Assembly: GCA_964391015.1 (NCBI GenBank)
Contig: CAYMKU010000018.1
Coordinates: 1 to 64,000, forward strand
Direction: 5' to 3'
Length of the DNA stretch: 64,000 nt
Origin: XYD12-FULL-36-8 sp964391015
GTDB taxonomy: Bacteria > Bacteroidota > Ignavibacteria > Ignavibacteriales > Ignavibacteriaceae
The position numbers were made by a program, and so were the translations under genes. Shown piece after piece: positions 43,743 to 52,690 of the stretch (position 1 is the first letter of the stretch; each line of letters begins with the position of its first letter). The notes beneath the pieces were generated by a model. It searched no databases. It worked only from the letters and a program-made list of their open reading frames with translations, and was not told where the DNA came from.

Positions 43743-44501
43743 ATGAATATCTACAATCAACTGCTTAAGACAATTGAAACCAAAGGTGCAGCTTATCTAA
43801 TTCTTTTAGATCCGGATAAGTTGAATTCCAACAATCTGCAGGTCTTTATAAAAAAATGTATTGAAGCGGATATTGATGGATTCTTAGTCGGCGGTAGTTT
43901 AATGCTTAATGGAATCATTGATACCTTTATTAAAAATCTTAAACAACTAACAAAACTTCCTGTGATTATTTTTCCCGGAGCTGTTGATCAAGTATCTCCT
44001 TTCGCTGATGCAATTCTGTATCTTTCTGTTGTAAGCGGAAGAAATCCCGAACATTTAATTGGGAAGCACGTTTTAGCTGCTCCATTAATCAGACGAGCAA
44101 ACTTAGAGCCTATTTCAACAGGATATATTTTAGTTGAATCTGGTACATCAACAACCGCACAATATATGAGTGGAAGTTCACCAGTTCCGCGAAATAAGCC
44201 TGAAATAGCTGCGGCTACTGCCTTGGCATCAGAATATATCGGAATGAAATTAATTTATCTTGAAGCTGGTTCCGGCGCACAGCAAACAGTTCCAAATGAA
44301 ATGGTGAAAGCAGTTTCTTCAGTTTGCTCTGTTCCTATTATAGTGGGCGGTGGAATTAAATCGCCGAAAGTTGCAAGAGAAAAAGTAGATAATGGTGCTA
44401 AAATTATCGTAATCGGAAATTTCTTTGAGAATGAGAACAACTGGAGTTTACTTAAGGAATTTGCAGATGCGGTTCACAAGAAAATTTCTATAACAACTTA
44501 A
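43743..44501 (+). CDS. Geranylgeranylglyceryl phosphate synthase-family enzyme (group II)
   Basis: A 252-residue TIM-barrel prenyltransferase. The YLILLDPDK start, VGGSLMLNG, the phosphate-binding TTAQYMSGSSPVPRNKPEIAAATALAAEY-like stretch (about 140-168), YLEAGSGA and IIVGGGIKSP and the C-terminal IGNFFEN are all as in group II GGGPS/PcrB proteins of Bacteroidetes and archaea. It joins a prenyl diphosphate to glycerol-1-phosphate, the first ether-lipid step in archaea; the bacterial product is less clear. It may be co-transcribed with gmhA. Confidence 0.88.
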   Translation: MNIYNQLLKTIETKGAAYLILLDPDKLNSNNLQVFIKKCIEADIDGFLVGGSLMLNGIIDTFIKNLKQLTKLPVIIFPGAVDQVSPFADAILYLSVVSGRNPEHLIGKHVLAAPLIRRANLEPISTGYILVESGTSTTAQYMSGSSPVPRNKPEIAAATALASEYIGMKLIYLEAGSGAQQTVPNEMVKAVSSVCSVPIIVGGGIKSPKVAREKVDNGAKIIVIGNFFENENNWSLLKEFADAVHKKISITT

Positions 44502-44521
44502 TCTTACGATTGACATTTCAA

Positions 44522-45103
44522 ATGGATAAAAAGAAATTCATAATAGATTCACTATCTGAAAGTGCAGAAACAAAGATTGCCATACAAAATCAATGTTTAA
44601 ACGATTTGCTCTCAGCCGTTGATATTTTAGTTCAAGCTTTTAAAAATGGAAAGAAGTTGCTCCTCTGCGGAAATGGCGGCAGTGCTGCAGATTGTCAGCA
44701 TATTGCTACCGAATTAATGATACGGTTGAGTCATGATATTGATCGCCCTGCTCTGCCTGCAATTGCATTGACCACAGATACTTCTAACTTGACTGCTGGC
44801 GGGAATGATATTGGGTTCGAAAATGTTTTTGCAAGAAGTGTGGAAGGTTTGGGGAACGAAGGTGATATTCTGCTTGCAATTTCTACAAGTGGAAATTCTG
44901 CTAACATTATTAAGGCAGTTGAAAAAGCAAAAACAAAAAAAATGAAAACCATTGGGTTCCTTGGAGGAACCGGTGGAAAGCTAAAGAATATTGTTAATCT
45001 TCCAGTTGTTATTCCATCAAGCAATGTTCAACGGATACAGGAAGGACACATAACAATTGCTCACATTATTTTGGAGCTTGTCGAGCAAGAACTGTACAAA
45101 TAA
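44522..45103 (+). CDS. gmhA: Phosphoheptose isomerase
   Basis: A SIS-domain isomerase of about 193 residues that makes D-glycero-D-manno-heptose 7-phosphate for LPS core synthesis. The motif GKKLLLCGNGGSAADCQHIATELMIR, the GNEGDILLAISTSGNS segment and the C-terminal QEGHITIAHIILELVE are typical. The start at ATG 44522 is chosen over an in-frame TTG four codons earlier. It starts about 20 bases after the GGGPS gene, suggesting one operon with roles in envelope lipid or LPS. Confidence 0.9.
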   Translation: MDKKKFIIDSLSESAETKIAIQNQCLNDLLSAVDILVQAFKNGKKLLLCGNGGSAADCQHIATELMIRLSHDIDRPALPAIALTTDTSNLTAGGNDIGFENVFARSVEGLGNEGDILLAISTSGNSANIIKAVEKAKTKKMKTIGFLGGTGGKLKNIVNLPVVIPSSNVQRIQEGHITIAHIILELVEQELYK

Positions 45104-45174
45104 ATTAGGTTTTTCCTGCTTTATTTGACTTTTAGATATTTATTATCTACCTTATTTCAGTAAATGGAGTAATT

Positions 45175-45489
45175 GTGCAAAAAAATATTTACAATTACTT
45201 TCTTTCACTGAAGTTTCAGTTTCATTCCTATTCAGTGTCAATCCTGCGAATTACATACGGCTTATTATTCATATTTCCGGGACTTACCAAATTCATAAAC
45301 ATTCCGGCATTTCAAGATGCTATTAAAAACTTCGCGATAATTTCAGACCGTTTCGTTTTAGTATTTAGTTATTTGATACCTATCTCTGGATTATTTTGTG
45401 TTTGTATAGATAGTAGCAAATATTGTATGAATGATAATCATACATTATACTATGGAAACATTGTAAACTGTGAAGCAGGTAAAAAATGA
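45175..45489 (+). pseudogene. Truncated DoxX/MauE-like membrane protein
   Basis: GTG start (45175) with a GGAG ribosome binding site. The first 85 residues look like a DoxX/MauE membrane protein (VSILRITYGLLFIFPGLTKF, AFQDAIKNFAIISDRFVLVFSYLIPI), then the sequence turns into a non-family tail (IDSSKYCMNDNHTLYYGNIVNCEAGKK). Intact members have four helices and about 130-150 residues, so the gene seems cut, apparently where the downstream secreted-protein gene begins (45499). It could still make a short membrane protein. Confidence 0.55.
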
Positions 45490-45498
45490 GGAGACAAT

Positions 45499-46775
45499 AT
45501 GAAAAAATATATTTTTCTTTGCTGGTGCTTTTTTGCATGTATATCTCTTTTTTCTCAATGGCAACAGGTAAATGCCGATTTACCTGAATGGGGTGTTCAA
45601 AGATGGGGTATTCATGCAGTAGATAGTTTGAATGCGGTAATTTCGGTCGCTTGTTCAACCAGTTCTTTATTCAAAACAACAGATGGCGGAGTTAGCTGGA
45701 TTCCACTTGGATGGCCATTAATTCAAGGTGGACTTTTCAGTGATCTCTCTATTATAAATAAGAACAAAATGATTGGCTGTAATATAACACCCGCAAAAAT
45801 ATTAGGGACATCAAATGGGGGCACTGATTGGCATTTATTATATGACGCCTCTTCAAAAACATCTTTTTTTAACTACCTTGAAATGTTTGATGAAAACAAT
45901 GAGATAACAATGGGTGATGCAATAAATGATACATTAACCGCACTTTTTTTAAGAACTACTGATGGCGGACAAAATTGGATTTCTATCGATAACAATTTAA
46001 TAGGTGGAATCTCTGGTGATGCGAGTAGAAGAATTGACTTTGTGAATCGAGATGTAGGTTATTTTTACGATACCTATACTCACAAATTATTTAAAACAAC
46101 TAATGGTGGTAATTGGTGGATAGAACTATTTCCACCTGTTCAATCCATAACTGTAATAAAATTTTATAATGTAAATATGGGCTTTTTAATTAGTTCGACT
46201 AATCAGATAGCCAGTACTAGTGATGGAGGTGCATCGTGGGATACTATTTTACTCCAAGATGCTGGCTACGGTGAAGATATAGAGTTTTTGCCGGGAGACT
46301 CTTCTAAAATATGGTTACTCACGAGACAAAAACTTTTTTTAGCAGCAATTCGGGACTGACATGGCAGATGGATGCACTTTCAAATTCATTTACTAACGGT
46401 TATGATCTTGAAATTGTAAATGGAGTCGGATGGTTATTATGCGAGAAAGTTTATAGAAACACTAAGCCGAACCAAATAACTTCATTTAATGATGCGATGG
46501 ATTTAGAATTAAATTCATTTCAACTTTACCAAAACTATCCAAACCCGTTCAATCCTACAACAAATATTAAATATCAAATTCCAAATACAACATTTGTAAC
46601 TATTAAAGTCTTTGATATTTTAGGTAAAGAGATAACAACTTTGGTGAATGAAGAAAAAGTTACCGGAATTTATGAAATTGATTTTGATGCAACATTTCTT
46701 CCAAGCGGAGTTTATTTTTACAACTTATTTACAGAGAGTCAGTCGATTTCTAGAAAGATGATTCTTGTTCGATAA
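45499..46775 (+). pseudogene. Secreted BNR-like protein with T9SS domain, split by a frameshift in a T run
   Basis: The first frame (45499-46359) gives a signal peptide (FFACISLFS) and BNR-like repeats (KTTDGGVSW, RTTDGGQNW, TSDGGASW), then ends after QKLFLAAIRD. The second frame (opening at about 46311) continues SSNSGLTWQMD and the T9SS domain (NYPNPFNPTTNIKYQIP ... RKMILVR). Adding one T to the 7-T run at 46334-46340 joins both frames as QKLFFSSNSGLTWQ. As read, the protein would lack its sorting domain. It could be a true mutation, a phase-variable tract or a base-calling error. Confidence 0.8.
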
Positions 46776-46847
46776 TCAGGGTCAAGTAACTAAGATGAAG
46801 TTCAAGAGTATATTTAATATTAGCCCTAATTTTTTCTTATTCTCAAT

Positions 46848-47384
46848 TTACCATCTGATTAAATCTCCGACAATTACCTTGTATTTATCTGAAAACCCTG
46901 TATTAACCTCCAGAACATATTGAGCTGGAGATGATGAGGGATATGACTGATCTGAAAGCACCTTAGTGTTTTTATGAATGGTGACAATTTTTCGATTTGA
47001 GCTGATGAAAATCATATCGAGTGAAATGAGAGTATTTCTCATCCAAAAAGATTGGGGTTTTTCTTCAGAAAAAATAAAAAGCATTCCCTGTTTTTCTTCC
47101 ATCGAAACTCGCTTCATTAATCCAAGCTGACGATCATAATCAGTATCTGCAATTTCAATGTCAATTTTAACTTTCTGAATTCCGGTTGAATCAGAAATTA
47201 TTAATTCGCCTTCCTTGCTAAACATGTAGTACTCGTCTTTGTTGTGTTCTTGTGTTAATATTCCCGGGAATACAAATAAAATTATTAGTACGACAAGCAC
47301 CGCTCCTGCAATCACATAGTATTTTTTATCAATCAAATTTTTTATTGATTGCTGAGATTGGTGCTTCTTTTTCTGATTTGTCAT
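46848..47384 (-). CDS. DUF192-family protein, membrane-anchored
   Basis: A 178-residue protein with an N-terminal signal anchor (YYVIAGAVLVVLIILFVFPGIL). The C-terminal 120 residues are a DUF192 domain (YDRQLGLMKRVSMEEKQGMLFIF, SFWMRNTLISLDMIFIS, YVLEVNTGFSDKYKVIVGD). DUF192 proteins are small periplasmic proteins of unknown function. Confidence 0.88.
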   Translation of the reverse strand: MTNQKKKHQSQQSIKNLIDKKYYVIAGAVLVVLIILFVFPGILTQEHNKDEYYMFSKEGELIISDSTGIQKVKIDIEIADTDYDRQLGLMKRVSMEEKQGMLFIFSEEKPQSFWMRNTLISLDMIFISSNRKIVTIHKNTKVLSDQSYPSSSPAQYVLEVNTGFSDKYKVIVGDLIRW

Positions 47385-47463
47385 ATAACTTAAAATTGTT
47401 TTTATTGATACCCTTAAAATAAAAAATAATTTCGGTTATTATTACTCAAGACAGATTTGCTAA

Positions 47464-48303
47464 ATGGAACCACAAATTATTGAGCGACATGAAATAAATC
47501 TATCTGAATCTCATTCAAAAATGGCGATTAGCGGCTGGGGAAAAAAAGCATCCGAAAACTCGATTGTTGAAAGAATAACATATTTGTCCGATGGATTAAC
47601 GGTTAAAGGTTACTTTGCTTATCCAAAAGATAAGTCAAAGAGATACCCTTGTATCATTTGGTGCAGAGGTGGAATTGGAAATAACGGAGCAATTGACTCT
47701 TTTACTGCTAAAGGAATTTTTGGGCAGCTTGCAAGCTGGGGTTACTGTGTTTTCGCTTCACAATATAGAGGTAGTGCTGGTAGTGAAGGTTATGATGAAG
47801 TTGGGGGCAGCGACGTTAACGACATTTTAAACTTAATCCCACTTGCTGATGAATTATCTCATGCGGATAATTCGATCTGGGGAATGGAGGGATGGAGCCG
47901 TGGCGGAATGATGACGTTTTTAACTTTGCAAAGAAATCACAACTTCAAATGTGCGGTGCTGGTCGGAGTCATCTCTAATGTTAGAGAGTATGCGACCAGC
48001 AATCAAAGTTTGAAAAGCTATTATGAAAATCTTATTGAAAAAAAACAGCTTGAACAAGAATTGAAAAAACGCTCCGCAATAAATTTTGTGAATAAGCTTC
48101 CAAAGATTCCTTATCTCTTAATTCACGGTTCGGATGATGAAGTAGTATCACCAACTCAAACAATTGAGCTTGCTAAAAAGTTTGATGAAAATGAGATTTC
48201 TTACAAACTTGTTTTACCAAATAGTGGTGATCATTTTCTCAGAAAGAATAGAAAAGAGGTGGATGAATTGAGGAAAAATTGGTACAAAAAATACTTGAAA
48301 TAA
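47464..48303 (+). CDS. Prolyl-oligopeptidase-like alpha/beta hydrolase
   Basis: A 279-residue cytoplasmic (no signal) alpha/beta hydrolase of the S9/DAP2 type. The nucleophile motif GMEGWSRGGMM, the Asp in IHGSDDEVVSP and the His in NSGDHFL complete the triad. It lacks the N-terminal propeller of true prolyl oligopeptidases, so the substrate could be short peptides or esters. Confidence 0.83.
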   Translation: MEPQIIERHEINLSESHSKMAISGWGKKASENSIVERITYLSDGLTVKGYFAYPKDKSKRYPCIIWCRGGIGNNGAIDSFTAKGIFGQLASWGYCVFASQYRGSAGSEGYDEVGGSDVNDILNLIPLADELSHADNSIWGMEGWSRGGMMTFLTLQRNHNFKCAVLVGVISNVREYATSNQSLKSYYENLIEKKQLEQELKKRSAINFVNKLPKIPYLLIHGSDDEVVSPTQTIELAKKFDENEISYKLVLPNSGDHFLRKNRKEVDELRKNWYKKYLK

Positions 48304-48637
48304 AATAGGCCGTTCAAAAACCACACTAACATCTATCATCCTTCCTTCTTCCACCAGTGGCAACTGCTATCACCATTTTTTCCATTATAATTTGTTAATG
48401 ACTGATGCAATTTTACTATAATGGTTATCAGTAAGCACTGTATAAATGAGACAGTAAAAGATAAGAAAGTAAAGACCTATTAAAGGACATGCTCCGACAG
48501 ACTCAGAACAGACTTGTTATAGACTTGTTAGGTGCTTGGTACAAGTTGGCTAAATAGCTTCAACTTTTTAACCTATTAAAACCTGGCTGATGAGGTAAAA
48601 AAGGGGACTTATTTAATTTAATAAGTCCCTTTCATGT
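48304..48637. other. Intergenic region between convergent genes
   Basis: About 330 bases without a recognisable gene. The only clear structure is the terminator hairpin at 48603-48630. A few degenerate pyrimidine-rich repeats near 48330-48360 are too weak to call. Confidence 0.5.
48603..48630 (-). terminator. Terminator for the 48638 secreted protein gene
   Basis: GGGACTTATT-TAATTT-AATAAGTCCC, a 10-base stem. On the minus strand it is followed by CCTTTTTTACC, a T-tract. It begins a few bases after the gene's stop codon. Confidence 0.85.
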
Positions 48638-51600
48638 TTATTTGAGAATCATCATCTTCTTAGTGCTGACAAAATCTGTTGTAACTATTCTGTAGAAGTA
48701 AACTCCGCTTGAAAAATTGGTGGCGTTGAATTGGATTTCATACCTCCCCGGTTCTTTCTCTTCGTTCACCAGCTCTTTTACTCTTCTACCTAGAATGTCA
48801 TAAACTGATATATTTACCTTCACCGATTTCGGTAACTCATATCGAATAATTGTTACTGGGTTAAATGGATTTGGATAGTTGCCAATAAAATAGCTCAGGG
48901 GTATCGATTGCATATTTGCACTATTCTTTTGTAAAATAACATCACCAAGTAAAAACTTTGATTCTATTGTCAATGGTGATTCTGGAAATAGCAACGCCAT
49001 TTGGTTTGACACAGTAGCTGCCGAATCCCTTGAGTTCTTATCAAATAGATAGTGCTTAAACTTCTTGAAATAAACCAAATCCTTTACACTGCTATTTGGG
49101 TACAAATTTAATATGCCGTTTAAATTCACCGAATAATTATTTCTGTCAAAATCTGCTAATAATAATTTAGCGTAAACAAAAATATCCTTTTTAAGATTAG
49201 GTATAGTAAACTGCTGTAAATATGTTTTTAGTGAATCTTGTCCAGTTGAATTAATATAGGTTTTGCTCAATAGATTTAATGCTGCAAAAGCAACTACCGA
49301 ATCTTGATAATTTTGAAGAATATTTTTGAGTATAATTCTGCAACTATATTTGTCTCCTCTATACAGATATTTCAAGGCACGCTTGAAATTCTCAGAAGGT
49401 AATACGACTTCTAATTCTTTATTAAGATTAGTAGCCGTATATTGCTCGTTAAGTGAAACGCTACCAGCTTTCGATGGCGGACTAACCAGGTAATGGGAAT
49501 AATCAATAGAACTTCCTTCATCGGTTTTAAGCTGTTCTTGATTTGGTTCCTCTTCGCCCCACCAATTTTGCTCAGCCATCACCATGGATTTTTCTAGTGC
49601 CAATACATCAAAATCAATATCATTACCGTCAAAACTATTATAACCAGCTATATATTCTTCTCCATGAATACCAATGGTCGGGAAAGAGGTGGCTGTACAT
49701 AGATTTACTTTGTTATTGTTTAAATAATTTAATCCAGGCTCTAAAAATTTACCGAATACGGGACTTGAATTTTCCAAACACATTACTCCATAATCAAGGT
49801 TGTTTGAAATATCATTACCAACTACCAAAGCAGAACCACCTAAAAATGTAATTCCACAACAGTTTTCATACATTGAACAATTCCAAATCTTCGTGCCCTC
49901 ATCTTTATCCACATCATATATCGTATTATTTAGATATAAACCCTTATTGCAATCGATTACCTCGCATGAATCAATATACAATTCTCCCTTGTTAACAAAT
50001 ATTCCTTCATAAGCATTTTTAACCAGAGTATTTTTGATAGTAAGTTTATTCTCGTCGTAGACTTTAATTCCATTATCATCTACTGGAGAAGTAAAATTTA
50101 AAGTTAGTTTTTTATCCGGCAAACCATTTATTTCAACATCTCCCTCTATTATTAATTTCTTCCCTTGAAGAAATGTTATCGTACCACCTATACTCTTGTT
50201 TGTTGTTCTTAGTTTAGAACCATCTTTTAATCTAATGTCACCATAGGAAGTTAAGCTGTTATTTATTGTTAGAGTTACTCCGGGATTTACTATAAGCTCA
50301 TCTTGTAATGTTGCTGTATTTTGTAGTGTTTCGTCAGCAATCAGTGCTCCCCCATAAATTATTGTAGGAGCAATGCTGTATAAGCGTGCATCTCCACTAG
50401 ATATTGTATCATAGAAAACTGTCTCTAAATTTTCATCTGTTGCCAAATAAATTGTTGTATCTTCAACATATTCAGTAAGGTTCCAGTTTTTATACGTGTA
50501 CAAATTATTTAAAGTAAACTTTAAGCTTTCTTTGTTACTGAAGTATCTGTTTAATGGCATAAAATAACTTTTATTGTACTCCTCTGGTTTATGGAAAAAG
50601 CCGAGATCAATAAAACATTTATTATTAATTGTTTCTGTATTAACCACTTCAATCTTTTTCACCTTACCTGTACTATAATTTACGGTTGGGTCATAAACAG
50701 CATCAACTGCCTCCCATGCAACAAATTGTGTGTCGGGAACTAAAGTTTTTAGTGTTTTGCCAAATAATCCGTTAAGCCGGGGTTTTATAATATAACGCAA
50801 GGTATCATATTTACCAGTATAAAAATAGGAACCACAATAAAAATCTATTATACCGTGAGTTGTACCAATGCAATCTTCTCCACAACCAGTCCCATCTGTA
50901 TCGCATTGAGCAAAATATGTATAAAGCGTTAAAAACTTTGCACCTTCCAACAGTGCCAAATTAGTTTCATATAGAAGCTCATGACCATTAACATTTCTTT
51001 GTTCAGCAATTCCCGGGATGTGAATTTCTCCGCATTGAATACTAACACCATAGTCATTACTAAGAATGTGCGCCTGCTTGTAATTTAATTCAGCGGTTAT
51101 TTTAATGTTTTCCGTACGATAATCAGGACATCTGCAAGCAGTATCCGAACCACCCTCATTGTACCTATAGGGATAATCAAAATAGTAAGCATCCTGCCAA
51201 ACATTCATGCTGCCTATTCTTTTTTTCATCTCTTTCCATGGGCTAAGGTGGTAAGTACCAAACTTATCACCATGATGGTTATATACACCATCCCATTTGC
51301 CCATTAGCGCTAACCACAATGGTCTCGTGTTATTGCTGTAGTTATTAAGTATTTCTATTACTCTTTTTATTGGCAGATAATTATCTATAGAGTTTGGCTC
51401 ATCTATCCCAAACCAGCCTGCGACTTGATTGTCGTAACTTGGTGAGAGTGTATTTAATTGACTTTCAATTAATATTTTTGTAAGCGTAGTATCATTTTTT
51501 ATCAATTGAAATCCTTTCCCATCATGTACAGTTATTTTATCAATTGAAATTAGATACCGGGGATTACCAAGCCAAATAACCTTGAATTGAATATAATGTC

Positions 51601-52453
51601 TTTGAGGTAGCCCTAGCGTGTCTATATCTTCAAGTGGATTGCCCGAGTAAGAAGCAATATGATACTGCGGAGGTGGAATTGATGGAGGAGTTTCTTGACA
51701 TGCGTTTGAATCTAAAAAATACTCAAGGCGAATTTCATGAAAGTTATTTAGTGTTCCAAAATCCCCGCGAGTAATATACCCCGTATCAATAACAAAGGTA
51801 CAAGCTAAATGCCAATCCGGGCTTGTAGAAATGGAAGATTGAGTAACTTGAATTATACAGATAGTGTCATTCATGTTTTCCGGTGTTACTGTATCCGGGT
51901 ATGCAGTATTCAATTCTAATTTCATGTTGAATTTTACCGTATAGTCAGCTAAAACATGAGTATTGTTAGGATCCAATTCGTAAACGTATTGAGAATAAAA
52001 TGGACCCCAAACAAGTGTGTCAACATTGTCCGCCGCCTCACTCTTAAGCTTTATGTATGTTGTATCACCGCTGCTTTCTTCAAACATAACAGTTGAGTCA
52101 TGTAGTAAATAGCTCGTATCTTCAGGTGTATCCTCAGTTTCCCATATAGTGTATTTTGCATCAGTATAATATTGTATGTAGTTCAAACCCATTGATTTAT
52201 TCGGTATAACTTTTAAGCCCATATTAGTCAAAGTATTCATTTGAACACCATTTTCGACTTGAATATTGACAAAGTCTATTCCTGCCTTTTTCATGCTGTC
52301 AATATGAACCAGATTAGCTTGAGTCCAGCCCCAATCTGGCAACCCAGTCATTATCGGTATTCCTCCGCTAAAGTCTTTAATAGGATTCTGAGAGTATGCT
52401 TTAACTGAAACTATGATTATTAAAAGCGTTAATATTTGTATAAACTTTTTCAT
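48638..52453 (-). CDS. Very large secreted protein: glycosidase-like N-terminus, beta-helix, T9SS domain
   Basis: A 1271-residue exported protein with signal peptide (LIIIVSVKAYSQ). The N-terminal half (about residues 30-640) looks like a glycoside-hydrolase-type catalytic fold (DWGWTQANLVHIDSMKKAG, GWFGIDEPNSIDNYLPIKR, TLYTYFAQCD), but I cannot assign a family. Residues about 740-1000 are a right-handed beta-helix-type repeat region (GVTLTINNSLTSYGDIRLKDGS, NWWGEEEPN). The tail (NYPNPFNPVTIIRYELP ... VSTKKMMILK) is a T9SS sorting domain. It probably acts on extracellular polysaccharide; this is inference. Confidence 0.75.
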   Translation of the reverse strand: MKKFIQILTLLIIIVSVKAYSQNPIKDFSGGIPIMTGLPDWGWTQANLVHIDSMKKAGIDFVNIQVENGVQMNTLTNMGLKVIPNKSMGLNYIQYYTDAKYTIWETEDTPEDTSYLLHDSTVMFEESSGDTTYIKLKSEAADNVDTLVWGPFYSQYVYELDPNNTHVLADYTVKFNMKLELNTAYPDTVTPENMNDTICIIQVTQSSISTSPDWHLACTFVIDTGYITRGDFGTLNNFHEIRLEYFLDSNACQETPPSIPPPQYHIASYSGNPLEDIDTLGLPQRHYIQFKVIWLGNPRYLISIDKITVHDGKGFQLIKNDTTLTKILIESQLNTLSPSYDNQVAGWFGIDEPNSIDNYLPIKRVIEILNNYSNNTRPLWLALMGKWDGVYNHHGDKFGTYHLSPWKEMKKRIGSMNVWQDAYYFDYPYRYNEGGSDTACRCPDYRTENIKITAELNYKQAHILSNDYGVSIQCGEIHIPGIAEQRNVNGHELLYETNLALLEGAKFLTLYTYFAQCDTDGTGCGEDCIGTTHGIIDFYCGSYFYTGKYDTLRYIIKPRLNGLFGKTLKTLVPDTQFVAWEAVDAVYDPTVNYSTGKVKKIEVVNTETINNKCFIDLGFFHKPEEYNKSYFMPLNRYFSNKESLKFTLNNLYTYKNWNLTEYVEDTTIYLATDENLETVFYDTISSGDARLYSIAPTIIYGGALIADETLQNTATLQDELIVNPGVTLTINNSLTSYGDIRLKDGSKLRTTNKSIGGTITFLQGKKLIIEGDVEINGLPDKKLTLNFTSPVDDNGIKVYDENKLTIKNTLVKNAYEGIFVNKGELYIDSCEVIDCNKGLYLNNTIYDVDKDEGTKIWNCSMYENCCGITFLGGSALVVGNDISNNLDYGVMCLENSSPVFGKFLEPGLNYLNNNKVNLCTATSFPTIGIHGEEYIAGYNSFDGNDIDFDVLALEKSMVMAEQNWWGEEEPNQEQLKTDEGSSIDYSHYLVSPPSKAGSVSLNEQYTATNLNKELEVVLPSENFKRALKYLYRGDKYSCRIILKNILQNYQDSVVAFAALNLLSKTYINSTGQDSLKTYLQQFTIPNLKKDIFVYAKLLLADFDRNNYSVNLNGILNLYPNSSVKDLVYFKKFKHYLFDKNSRDSAATVSNQMALLFPESPLTIESKFLLGDVILQKNSANMQSIPLSYFIGNYPNPFNPVTIIRYELPKSVKVNISVYDILGRRVKELVNEEKEPGRYEIQFNATNFSSGVYFYRIVTTDFVSTKKMMILK

Positions 52454-52689
52454 TTTTGCTCCCTCGTAATTGTGTTATAATATTTATTTAGTAACCAAAG
52501 AACTAGAAATCATAAATAAGAGATATATTTAAATATCCATTTTCTCATCTTCTTTCTGTCATTGGTTTTTGTTAATTACTCTTTTGAATATAACATGACA
52601 AGATTATAAAAATTTTTTTCATTTATATTTTACTTTGCTAGGCACCTCATATTTTTGTCAAGTTTTATCTTCTGACTTCTACATTCTAA
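52454..52689. other. Intergenic, includes tail-end heptamer array
   Basis: About 235 AT-rich bases between two large secreted-protein genes on the same strand, so the 48638 gene has its own upstream region here (CTCCCTC at 52461-52467, i.e. GAGGGAG on the minus strand, is its ribosome binding site). The right end contains the heptamer array at 52670-52690. Confidence 0.5.
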
Positions 52690-52690
52690 C
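52670..52690. repeat. Heptamer array at the 3' end of the 52690 secreted-protein gene
   Basis: Three adjacent units TTCTGAC, TTCTACA, TTCTAAC, ending exactly at the stop codon of the gene read on the minus strand. Unit consensus TTCTRAC-like. Confidence 0.6.
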
